A stretch of DNA of 64,000 nt from Begonia masoniana (taxonomy: Eukaryota > Streptophyta > Magnoliopsida > Cucurbitales > Begoniaceae), in contig CM039503.1 of assembly GCA_022432975.1 (NCBI GenBank), forward strand, positions 43,539,869-43,603,868. The letters are read 5' to 3'. Made by a program: the position numbers and the translations under genes. Below the pieces are notes generated by a model that worked only from the letters and a program-made list of their open reading frames with translations, did no database searches and was not told the DNA's origin. The first letter of the stretch is position 1. Every line of letters begins with the position of its first letter. Of the stretch, positions 9,620-19,976 are shown piece after piece.

Positions 9620-12110
9620 CTTCGTTCTTCTTCGCTAACAAAGTGCGGATTATATTGACACAATGAGCTTTCGAGTCTTAAGCTATTCGCAACATTTTCA
9701 TCTAAGTCTTCTTGAGCTCATCATTAGCGAGAAGACTTAAACACACTTGTTAGAAAACAAACTACCCCGTATCATAGGGGATTTCCAAATATCATAATAA
9801 AATTTGTCCCCGCCCCTTTCAAAAAACTTAGATCTAATTTAATCACATGAGAAGACTACCATTAAAATATATAAACTTAAAATCACTCAAGCAACACTAC
9901 TTAAAAATAAAATGTAAATTAGTCTCACAAGAAATATACTCTACTAAGAAATGAAAGAAAATTAAAACACTTTGCCACCTCAATCCTGCAAACGAGCTGA
10001 TTCAAGTCTCCCTGACTATGACCTACAAGAAAGAATCAATTTAGGTTGATTGACTAAAAATAATAGGATTTACGTGTGATATTTAGTGATTATAAAAGTA
10101 CTTGTACAAACATCCAATGTCATGCTTATCATCATGCGAAATACATGTAGATCTCTGCAATGATGATAAATGAAAGAATTGTGTGGAGATTGTGGATGCA
10201 ATGGACTGAAAACAAAGGTTATAAAAGATGTGCACAAACTGTAAGGTAAGATGATGCATGAACGATTTTTTTTTTAAAACCAAGTTCTATATGTGCACAT
10301 CTAATAAAGAGGTGCAACAAAAAACAAAATTAGTAAAGAGAATAAAAACTGTGAGAGAAATGAAGTGAAAAGACCAAAAAAAAAAAAGAAAGAATGAAGA
10401 AAAATGTGTAGACATCAAATAAAAGGGTTTTAAAAAACAATTAATTGGAACGTGTGACTTAATTGTCTTTAAAATTTCTAACCATTAATGCGATTTCTTA
10501 AAGGGGTTAAAAGTCTTAATATTACATTAATGAGTGTGAATTAATCGAGTTAGTAAGGATTAAAAGTGTTAGCCCTAGGTGTGAATTAAGTAGAATTTAT
10601 AACATTCATAATGATGTGAATAAGTGAGTTTTCGATGGGGCCGGTCGATTGATTTTAATGGACGATTAATCATAATTAAACGGGGATTTGATATAATAAA
10701 TAAATTTGGAATGTGCGATTTATCTTCAATTGATGGTTATCAAAATTTATAATTAAAAGGAACATACCAAATTATTTATCCTGTATGTATAGTTAGGCTA
10801 GGTGTGCAGCCTCAACTTATACTCTATTTGCCACAACAAACATCTTCTCGAAGAGTTGAACGTGTATATCAACAAATGAACTCATTAGGTTGATCAAACT
10901 TGGTACACGTGATCAATATGACCATTAGTTAAAGATAATAATGCATGCACAAAAGAAACCGTGATAGTAAAAAATATTCATATAGTATAAACCTTCAAAA
11001 CATGTAATAAAAAGAGAATACGTTTTAGTGAGTTTTAGTTGGACATGACCCAAAACAACATCTCTTTAAGTTTTAATTAGGAAACCTTAGTAGTGTTACT
11101 TGAAAGTTCTCTGTACTATTGCGAAATTAGTTGTTAATCCTTGGATCCATATTTCATCTTCATGGTGAGTATATTGCAAAATTATTTTATTATTTAAACT
11201 TATATTGATATACTTCTTTCGTTCAATATTGAACCACCAATGTTTTAGGTCAGGTCTCTTTATTAATGTTTGATTTTTTAAGTTATTTATTCGGTTGAAG
11301 TTGGCGATGCAATCCTCCACATGATCCATCGTCCTCATTCGGCTTAGTCCATTTGGATTGTGACAATTTAGGATATTGTTTTTTACTACTATATGTACAA
11401 ACTATTTGAACATATCGAAATATAGCACTTGAAATCTATTTAAATCTAATTAGGTCATTTCAAAGACTAATTATTTTTCAGTCTTCTATACAGATGGCAA
11501 AGAATCAGAGCGGGAAATTAATTTAAAGTTCTATGATACAGACATTATTGTATTATTTTAGTTTCTTTGTCAGGTTGAGTTTACATTTATGCATGTACTA
11601 TTTCATTTGAATTATATTATTATAGTATCATGATGTTACTTATTAAACTGATATGCTAAAATTAATATTTATATTCTTTTAACTTCTATGATAAATTATT
11701 TCCTTTTAAATTTTCAATTACGACCTATTTTAATTTTACATAGGATGGTCGAATTTATTAAAAGTCAGGTCGTCTCTTCTCTTGATTTTAGAGTTTGCAT
11801 TTCTGATTTAAGTTCGAATTGGTAATTGCCTCCTTGCATTTTCTTGATGTGTACAACATAAAATTTGTTAATTCCTTTATTTTCTTGGATTAGTTTGGTT
11901 TAAGATCAGTATTGTTTTTTCTTTCTCTCATATGCTAAAATTTTCGCTTGTCAGCTTATAAATATGGTTTAGACTGATGGATTCATCAAGTCTACTCCTA
12001 GATGATCATATACTGGTTTAAATTTATCTTTTAGGCATGAAGTTCAAAGATAAAGAAGAAGAGAAGGATGAGGATTAGGGCTTCGCAAGACGTTTTTCTT
12101 ATGTACCAAG
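9620..12110. other. AT-rich intergenic DNA
   Basis: No gene, RNA gene or transposon protein is recognised. Short poly(A)/(T) runs and long AT-rich tracts dominate. Confidence 0.6.
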
Positions 12111-12285
12111 TATTTTTTTAATAAAAATTTGATCAAATCCGAACCGAATTGAGAAACTCGGGTTTGTTCTAGTTCGGTTCTAAAACCTAACGGTCTCGGT
12201 TCGGGTTCAATAATTTGGAGCCGTGGGCCACATTTCGATTCGTTTTACCCTGGAACAAACCAAACTGGCCCGTGCCCACCTCTAC
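12111..12285. mobile_element. Possible hAT-like element end
   Basis: A run of gttcggttcgggttc-type words ends in ggcccgtgcccacctcta at about 12270-12287. The reverse complement begins TAGAGGTGGGCACGGGCC, the kind of terminus seen in non-autonomous hAT elements. A matching other end and an 8-base target duplication were not found. Confidence 0.3.
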
Positions 12286-13580
12286 ATCTAGCATCCGTGG
12301 ACAATCTCAAAACGTGTTACATGAAAAATCTAGAATAGAGAGAGGAGAATGGGGTAATAATTGTAAATAATATTCTTCAATTGAGTGTCTTCTGGGTACA
12401 GTGAGAATAGCACACAAAGTTTTATTCAATCGAACTGCATATGTAATATGCATAATATTTGTTACTTAAAAACGAAAAAGGAAACAGAAATAGAATTATT
12501 CATGACCGTGACCTGCTCTTGAAGACCATCTTCCCCTTCCATCCAAACACTAAGCAATATGAGGAACAATCCTCACAGTACCATTTTCATCACCCAGGAC
12601 GAAAACTCTATCGCACCCTGAATCTCTCGAGCCCTCCAGAACCTGGTTCAACAACAATGGCTTCCACTAATGGATTTTCCCTATCCTCTAATTATCACCT
12701 TGCTCTCATTTCCGTCGGCCCCAGCAGCTCCGCCACGAACTCTTTCCTGCGATCCAGATGGAAGTAATAACATTTTAAGGAATAAGAAAAGATTCATAAA
12801 AAAAAAATACTAGAGAGCATAAAGCCAGATTCAAGCCTTGGCACTCGTCAGACATTCTGCTTGATCTTTTCTCACGCTCTGTTATGATTTATAGATCTTG
12901 TGATTAAACCTCTATATATATAGTTTTTTCATGGGGTGCTGTTCTTTGACATTCAATTACTTTTGCTGTGAAAAGTCTCTATTTTTATTCAATGAAGTTT
13001 ACGTACACGCAATCTATTAGAACCATAAATTTCATATCATTTATCATTCGGTTAGACCAAATGGATAAATCTTGGCATTAAATAAACACTATAAATTGCC
13101 TAACTGGAGGCGCCACCCGATAATGTTGAATCCTATTCTTTTCAGAAGACAATTTCTTAATATCAACGCGTTCCTTTTTTTCAAATTTTGTTTTCCGACG
13201 AATGTTAAGCGGTTTGACCAGGATGGTTCTTCACAATCTGTCTGAAATGTGAAAACAAACGAAGAAAATACGATGTCGTTTGACTTTGAAGGTTTTGTCT
13301 TCATTTTGGGCGATTTCACGCCGGAGACTCAGTATCCCTTCAAGCCCATCTAACTGTGGAGCCCATATGAATAGCCCATCATCTGTACTCAACCATCAGA
13401 TCCGCACGTAGCCCTTTTCTCCAGAACTGGTATTTGTCGCTTGATGAATTAAAAAACATCTTTGCTGATCGAAGCAAACGCAGAGGGGAAGAGCTGAATA
13501 AAATAGAGGAAAATCCACCCATAAAGCTACAAACTTTACAGCATCAGTACCCCAAAGCCAGTGCCATGGTGGCGCTGATG
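12286..13580. other. Intergenic, upstream of UAH
   Basis: No certain gene. 12490-12770 is less AT-rich and has coding-like stretches on both strands, but no family was recognised. Most of the rest looks like ordinary promoter-distal DNA. Confidence 0.4.
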
Positions 13581-13582
13581 AA

Positions 13583-13592
13583 TATATAATAT
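13583..13592 (+). promoter_or_regulatory. Candidate TATA box of UAH
   Basis: atatataatatt lies about 75 bases before the ATG at 13658, which would put the transcription start near 13610-13620. This argues against the upstream in-frame ATG at 13603 as start. Confidence 0.4.
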
Positions 13593-13657
13593 TTCCGGAG
13601 ACTTGCAGTGTGTTGGGGGACACATAACAGAGGGTTACAACTACACTTGCAAAAAAA

Positions 13658-16600
13658 ATGGATGGGATTTTGAGATTCCAACCACCGATTCTTCTCTGTT
13701 CCTCTACTCCTCTTCTGTAATTTTTGGCCATATTCATGACGACCCAATCATTAAAACTATGGAGGATTTCTCAGGGTACCCATTTCACGAATCTCACTCT
13801 TACATTAGTCAGAACCCCGGCTACGGCTTTTCCGTCGATGTAGATAGCTTACAGAAACAGGTTTTGGTGAAATAGTTTTACGTCTCAGATGCAATCTCTG
13901 GTTTATTTTTAAGTTGTTTGCTTCTCAACGTAAGCCTTACGAATTTTTCTATTGTGCTTTAGATTGATGAGCTTTCTACATTCTCGGATTCGCCTGCTCC
14001 ATCAGTAACCAGGATTCTCTACTCTGAGAAGGATTTATTGGCTCGAAGGTATTCAATTTGTTTAGACTTGACTATGATGTAATCCTCAACGCCATGTTAA
14101 TTTAGTTTTTATGAAATGAAACTGCAGAAAAAAATATATCTTTCTTATGAGCATTTCCACGAAAAAAAAAATATTTGAAAGAAATAGGAACGAAAGAATA
14201 TACAAAAGTGCTATGAAATTGTTTCTTTTGGAAATAACAATTAAAAAAAATTGCTTCTTTTGAAGTCAAATTGATTGTTTGGCAGTTTGTTTCTCGTTGC
14301 AGAGGTACTTTCATTATTTCTGTAATATCCGGCACTGGATGATAAACAAAGCCAGCATTATTCACATACCTTTGGTATTTATTCTGCCTTGTATCAGTTA
14401 ATTTTCATGTATTCCTTTAGTACTGATGATAAAAGAAAGTAATACTGCTCGTAAAATTCATTGTTTAGAAGCAGAATCCAGCAGTGGTGACTGGTAAATG
14501 CAAGACTAATCATATATTCACTTTCAGTATCTTTGTTTATGATATCATATTCTTCTTTGACCCTATTATTTGATCTCCAACATCTGTTTGTCTTTTCTTG
14601 CAGGTTCATCAAAAACTTAATGAGGCAGTCTCACCTCTCTGTAAGAGAGGATGCTGTAGGTAACATATTTTGTAGATGGTAAGTAAATTGAGTTTTGCGC
14701 ACATTAATAATTTATGTTACGATCACTCGAAAATGGCTACTGATTTGTAATAATTCTATCCAAAAGACTTGATTTGCAGGATGGATACAAAAAAAAAATT
14801 ATCATTTGTGGGCAAATAAAACAGATTAGATTCCATGTATTCAAATGTGTTTGGTTTTTCAAATGTATTCATAATGATGAGAATTCGATAATATTCACAT
14901 GCTGGGTGACTCATAAAAAACGATTTGTTGGTTTCATTAATTTCTTCTGCATTGTTTGTGCTTGGCTTGTATCATTGCAGGGAGGGCTATGAACCAGAGC
15001 TCGCTGCAGTTGCAACAGGTTCTCATGTCGATGCTATTCCATTCTCTGGGAAGTATGATGGAGTTGTCGGTGTTTTAGGCGCTTTAGAAGCCATCAACGT
15101 CCTAAGAAGGTTTAAACTTTCCGATTTCGGTTGCAAATGTTAAAAGGTATTTGGTTATAAATGTTAAAAGGGGTTGTACAGATCTGGGTTCAAACCTAGG
15201 AGGTCGCTAGAACTCATCTTGTTCACCTCAGAAGAGCCTACACGATTCGGAATCAGCTGTTTGGGAAGGTGATGATCAATATCTTTACTAACTGAAAAGG
15301 GAATGCATTCAAATACGTATATCTTGAATGTGCAGTCGGTTATTAGCTGGAAGTAACACGCTGTAGAAGCTTTGAAGACGGCCGTTGACTTTCAAAATGT
15401 ATCTTTCATAGATGCTGCAAGTTCTGCAGGGTATGCGAAAAATCATTATGAGTTATCAGATGTTGTTTAAAGAAAGGAAGTTATTCTGCTTTCCTGGAAC
15501 TCCACATAGAGCAGGGGCCCATTTTAGAGGAAGAAGGTAGGGTCTATTATTTCTTAACATTTATACAACATTTGTCAAATTCGAATACAAGTAAAAGAAT
15601 ATTATAGCATAATCCAGGTGTAGATATTGGCATAGTCACTGCCATTGCAGCCCCTGCAAGTATAAAGGTGGATTTCGAAGGCAATGGTGGTCATGCTGGT
15701 GCTGTCCTCATGCCCAATAGGTGATTGTAGCTCTGCTCTAGTCTATGCATATTTTGAAGCCTGTTTGAAATTAAACCTTTTCCTGTTCTTAAAAATATAT
15801 TTCAGAACTATTTTATATTAATGGTCCAATTGGGTTTTGTATTGCATCAAAAATGGAGCAGAAATGATGCTGGATTAGCTGCAGCAGAGCTAGCACTGGC
15901 AGTTGAGAAGCATGTGTTAGAATCTGGATCCATTGATACAGTTGGGACAGTTGGTGTGGATCATTGCCTTTTTGTCCTAATCCTTCGAATTTCTCGATCG
16001 ACTTGTTATTCATAGCTGATTTCTATTTTTATAGGTATTCTCGAGCTCCACCCGGGAGCAATCAACAGCATTCCCAGCAAATCACACCTCGAAATAGGTG
16101 TGCTTATTGCAGTGATCACGTCTTTCGAAACTTTATTTTCACTTTGTGATCTGTGATTATAAAACTCTGTTTTCTTTAGCAGACACTAGAGACATTGATG
16201 AAGAGCGAAGAAACAGTGTAATCGATAAAATTCATCAGTCTGCAATTGCAATTGCTAAAACTCGCAAGGTCAAGCTCTCTGAATTCAAGATCATTAATCA
16301 GGACCCACCAGCACAGTCTTGCAAGTCAATAATCGAGGCCATGCAAGCTGCGTCAAAAGATACTAACCTCACGCACAAGTTGATGATTAGTAGAGCTTAC
16401 CATGATTCGTTATTCATGGCTCGGTAAGATCAAGCAGTACACACTTGAAAAATCCTTTTCCGATATACAAGAACAGAGAATATAAAAGATTAAACTAATC
16501 TTTTAATCAAAGTTAGATGCTGATCTTGCATTTCTAATATATGCATGCAGAATATCTCCGATGGGGATGATATTTATTCCATGTTACAAAGGTAAGATTT

Positions 16601-16761
16601 TTCGTCCCTTTTTCTCAACAAGCAAACATTAAAAACCTCAACTTCGATTTTTCTTTTTCTTAGGGTACAGCCACAGACCTGACGAATATGCATCCATTAA
16701 TGATATGGCTAATGGAGTGAAGGTGTTAGCTCTCACCCTTGCCCGATTGTCCCTGCAGTGA
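13658..16761 (+). CDS. UAH: Ureidoglycolate amidohydrolase, 12 exons, damaged frame
   Basis: An M20-family amidase that hydrolyses (S)-ureidoglycolate to glyoxylate, ammonia and CO2, the last step of plant ureide catabolism, in the ER. Exons: 13658-13860, 13963-14048, 14604-14678, 14981-15109, 15182-15268, 15336-15536, 15618-15720, 15862-15953, 16035-16097, 16183-16433, 16551-16591, 16664-16761; all introns GT..AG with consistent phases. Metal and substrate residues are present: GSHVDA, KYDGVVGV, SEEPTRFG, LELHIEQGP, and the C-terminal YHDSLFMAR. About 440 residues, close to the family length of about 475. Exon 6 has two one-base losses: at acgctgtagaagc (15358-15370) and at gatgttgtttaaag (about 15461-15474), each giving an immediate stop. 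The N-terminal signal region also needs a frame change between the ATG at 13658 and MEDFSGYP at 13759. It is either a recent pseudogene or an intact gene with uncorrected sequence errors. Confidence 0.88.
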
Positions 16762-17093
16762 TGGCTCATCCACAGTTCTCGTCATCTAGTGAAGGTTTTC
16801 AGTGGAGGTATCTTTGTAAAAAATGAAAACAAATATTCTAGTTTTCGCGAAATCTTGAGACTTTGAACAGTTTTACTCGACTATTAAAAGGAAAAATACA
16901 AAACATCGTTGCATCAATTTCAAAATACTCAAGTGTTTACTAGTAGGAGAACCATTACAGGTTGCTCCATTGGAAGATTGCTTTCAGTTGATATTAGCAA
17001 ATCTCCTTTGGTATTCAATGAAAAAAAAAAAACTACCCACTTTGTAAATCTTACAATCTGTCTATGCCAGGAGTTTACCACTTTGCATTTGCG
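16762..17093. other. Convergent 3' region of UAH and Alba gene
   Basis: 332 bases between the UAH stop and the Alba stop on the opposite strand; presumably both 3' UTRs. A-rich words that could serve as polyadenylation signals are present, but none is decisive. Confidence 0.5.
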
Positions 17094-18091
17094 TCAAAGG
17101 TCATCTTTAGTGGCAGTAATGGTGGCATCATCGAGTTTGACAGCCTTCATCAAAATCTCTAACTGATAGAATTAGACAAAAATCACAGCTGTATAAGAGA
17201 GGGAAATAAAAAGAAGCTAATTGAGTTATTAGGCTTTCGAAGGAGCTTGCCTTGGCTTTTAGAAATACCCTTCCATTCTCTCCCTCTGATCTAATGGAAG
17301 ATATTAGTAATTCTGTGAAATTTCCAAGAAAAAACAGATCACTTTCAGCCATTTCCATACAACATCGTTGAACTTTTCACAAAAGGTACTACAGACTTCT
17401 TACTTTTCTCAGTCACCAATCCTTCTTTCTTCAGAATCTCAAAAATTGTCACAACAGTTGGAATAGCTGAGTGACGAATAGAACAACTTAGCCAGAATCA
17501 TACAGAAATCAAGCAAGTATTAAAGAACTGAGGAAGAAACTGTTTCGAGAAAAAGAAAATGATTCAAGAACTTGTACCTTTGCCCAAGCCACAGAGCTCA
17601 ATTTCACCGTACTGCTTAATGTATCTCTGCAAATTTTAAAAGAACCGTTTTCAGTGAACCATTTTACATTCAAAAAGCATAAATTTGATAAACCAAAAAA
17701 AATTCCACGAAATTACCATGCGAATCAGAAAACAAATACTCTCAAATTTACGCACAATTACTCGTAGGTTAAACTTCAAGAAACCAAAGTTCCTTTCACT
17801 AAATTTTGGAACATAATCGAAAACTGATAGCCGATTGTTGATTTAATAGTGCAGATAATCGAAGACGCAAATTAGAAACAGTCTATGTTATACCTTGGCT
17901 AGGTTGAGGAAGAAAGATAATGGGTTCTTCCTATTGGAGACTAGAATTCGATTCTTCTTGATATCCTTCAGATACTCAGCAGTAGGCATATTTTCTTTAA
18001 CATCAGAATGAGGAACAGTCACTAAAGGCTTTTTGATATGGCTGCTTCCATTGGCGTCGCTTCTCTCCGCAACGCCTAAACTTTCCGCCAT
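17094..18091 (-). CDS. Alba-domain nucleic-acid-binding protein
   Basis: Five exons on the minus strand: 18091-17894, 17626-17578, 17466-17404, 17312-17251, 17162-17094. They sum to 441 bases, 146 residues plus stop, with no frame lesion. The N-terminus is a 45-residue hydrophilic extension; the Alba fold starts at KKNRILVSNRKNPLSFFLNL and continues with RYIKQYGEIELCGLGKAIPT, VVTIFEILKKEGLVTEK and a strand around RSEGENGRVFLKAK. This matches the plant single-domain Alba group like Arabidopsis At2g34160, which bind RNA or DNA. Intron 4 uses a GC donor (AAG/GCAAGC). The C-terminus (LEILMKAVKLDDATITATKD) is short and acidic. Alternative: reading through the GC site gives a longer, unrelated tail and a stop. 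Confidence 0.85.
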
Positions 18092-18193
18092 TGTATTCTC
18101 TCTTCTATCCCTCTCTCTGCAAAAATGAGGAAAGATCGACTGCTAAAATAAGGAGCTATTTCGAATGTGCAGACGATCGGTTTTTCTGAGGGG

Positions 18194-18200
18194 CTTTATA
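18194..18200 (-). promoter_or_regulatory. Candidate TATA box of Alba gene
   Basis: On the minus strand TATAAAG lies about 105 bases before the ATG, in the context gtctataaagcccc. Confidence 0.5.
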
Positions 18201-18204
18201 GACG

Positions 18205-18690
18205 TACGGACTGCTTGATCAATTGGAAGAAGGCGGCGTAACTGTTCGTTTGGCAGTTAATCTAACGGTTTATCTAGGGAAGCCCGACTGTGAACTTTAT
18301 GACGAATTTACCCCTATCCCCTTATTTGTTTGAATCAAATAATCTTTAATCCTCATAATTTACTATTAATTCGATTAATTCTTTAAAATATGCCTTTCTA
18401 TGTTAGTGATTCAACCTATCTACCGTTGAATAGCATAACGATGAAATTTCCTAAACTTAAAATTTGAGTTGAAAAGCAGGCTAGGCTTCAGAATAACTTA
18501 AAACTCGAGTTGACAAAGATTTTGTCAATAACTTAAATATAGCTCATAAGGTTGATTTTAAAAACAGAGCTACAACGCTTGGGTGGGTCAGGGACTGGCC
18601 TTGCTCTACCCAAAGATTGATTGGGTATGACCAAGATCTTATTTCAATAGTCAACATGACTTGCTAATAAAACTGACTCAGTAGTGGAAT
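18205..18690. other. Intergenic
   Basis: AT-rich, no recognised gene or repeat. Confidence 0.5.
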
Positions 18691-19010
18691 CCAAACTCAC
18701 CATTAGCAATATACGAAAAACGGTGTGGTTGATAATGTTGAATTTTAGGTTGGTTTAGCGAGAAGGAGAAGAAAGATAGAGAAGAAAGAGAAGAACAGAG
18801 TTCGTAAATATATTCTGACAAAAAGTAGAGAGAGATAGAGTGATAAAGAGAGATTGAGTATTCTTTTCTATTCCCCCATTCTATGCTGGAAATGAATGAC
18901 ACTTTAAAGAAACTAAAAACAACAATTAACTTTCCACTAATCGGTTCCCACTAATCCATAAACGATAATATAGGCTAGAAGTTAGTCTCCACTAATGCAC
19001 GTATCATTCC
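18691..19010 (-). mobile_element. Probable LTR fragment of the gag derivative
   Basis: On the minus strand the block after the pol end reads gcggcggggaatgatacg, like a polypurine tract running into a 3' LTR; a GA-rich leader-like stretch (about 18760-18870) follows in it. No 5' copy is present, so the exact LTR ends are not known. Confidence 0.4.
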
Positions 19011-19889
19011 CCGCCGCTTAAGAATCCTTGTCCACAAGGATAAAATCAGGATAAGTTTCATGAAACGTCAAAATTTCGGGCATGTAAAGAAATTTTGGGT
19101 ATGGCTTCGGGGTCCCTCGTATCTCTGTCAGCCTCCATATTGTCATTGGGGCTTGAATGCGATGAATCTTTGAGCATGAATAATTGTGATCTTTCGCAAC
19201 AATGACCTGAGATAAACTTCTCGTCATAATAATAGTAGAGCCCATTTTCTCGACGTTCGCATGCTTCTTGGTTGGTGATTTGGTGAAGTGCTATCGCTGG
19301 AGCAGTAACTTTCACCGTCACTTGGTGGTTTGGGGAAGGGCCAAGTAGGCCAGCGGAGAGGGTAGAGGTCGCCTTAGATGTTAACGAGACGAATGGACCA
19401 GATTTCTTTTGCAACTGGTTCCGTTCCTCAATTAATCGAGCGACGCCAATCGTTTCTACTAAGGTCCGTGGTTGTTTAATTTTGACATCCAAACGAATGT
19501 CATCACGAAGTCCGGCGATAAAACAACCAACAAGGAAAGTTTCGGGTAAGCCATCCACTTGATTGGAAAGCTTTTCAAAAGCTTCTTGGTACAAGGCGAC
19601 GGTTGTGGTTTGATGCAGGTGTTATAGAGCTTCCGCTGGATCTTCGTAATCGGTTGGGCCAAAGCGTAGAATGACAGCCTTGGTGAATGCATTCCAAGTT
19701 AGAGGACCACGAAATTTTGTTAACCAACGATACCATTGCAAGGCAATGCCCTCTAGATGGAAGGAAGCAAGTTGGACTTGTTGAGTAGGGGAAATGCCTT
19801 GGAAATCAAAGTATCGTTCGGCCCTGTAGATCCAGCCTGTAGGATCTTCGCGTTGAAACCCGGAAAGGACAACTTGAGATGGTGGTGAT
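19011..19889 (-). pseudogene. gag fused to pol tail, deletion derivative
   Basis: Minus-strand Ty3 gag with frameshifts: the 19889-19600 part (ending near LSFPGFNAKILQAGSTGPND) joins, after a frame change, to VDGLPETFLVGCFIAGLRDD and LDVKIKQPRTLVETIGVARL near 19570-19440. A degenerate zinc knuckle follows (GLYYYYDEKFISGHCCERSQ; first Cys replaced). The frame then passes directly into sequence typical of the pol C-terminus and polypurine tract near 19020-19060, so protease, RT and integrase appear deleted. Its 5' side is cut by the sequence starting aggggtgggcagaac. Confidence 0.65.
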
Positions 19890-19976
19890 TAGGGGTGGGC
19901 AGAACTGGCCTGGAACCGCAAAACCGGACCGGACTGGCGGTCCGGGCCGGTTCTTGGCCGGTTCTGCCTCCCATGG
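19889..19976. mobile_element. Possible hAT-like terminal fragment
   Basis: Begins taggggtgggcagaactggc and continues with repeated ggaccgg/ccgg words. The start resembles hAT-type termini. It is cut by LTR E at 19977. Only one end is seen. Confidence 0.3.

Noticed and set aside
12459..12767. Possible exon near 12500-12770
   Set aside because: Coding-like on both strands but with stops, no recognised family and no splice-consistent partner.
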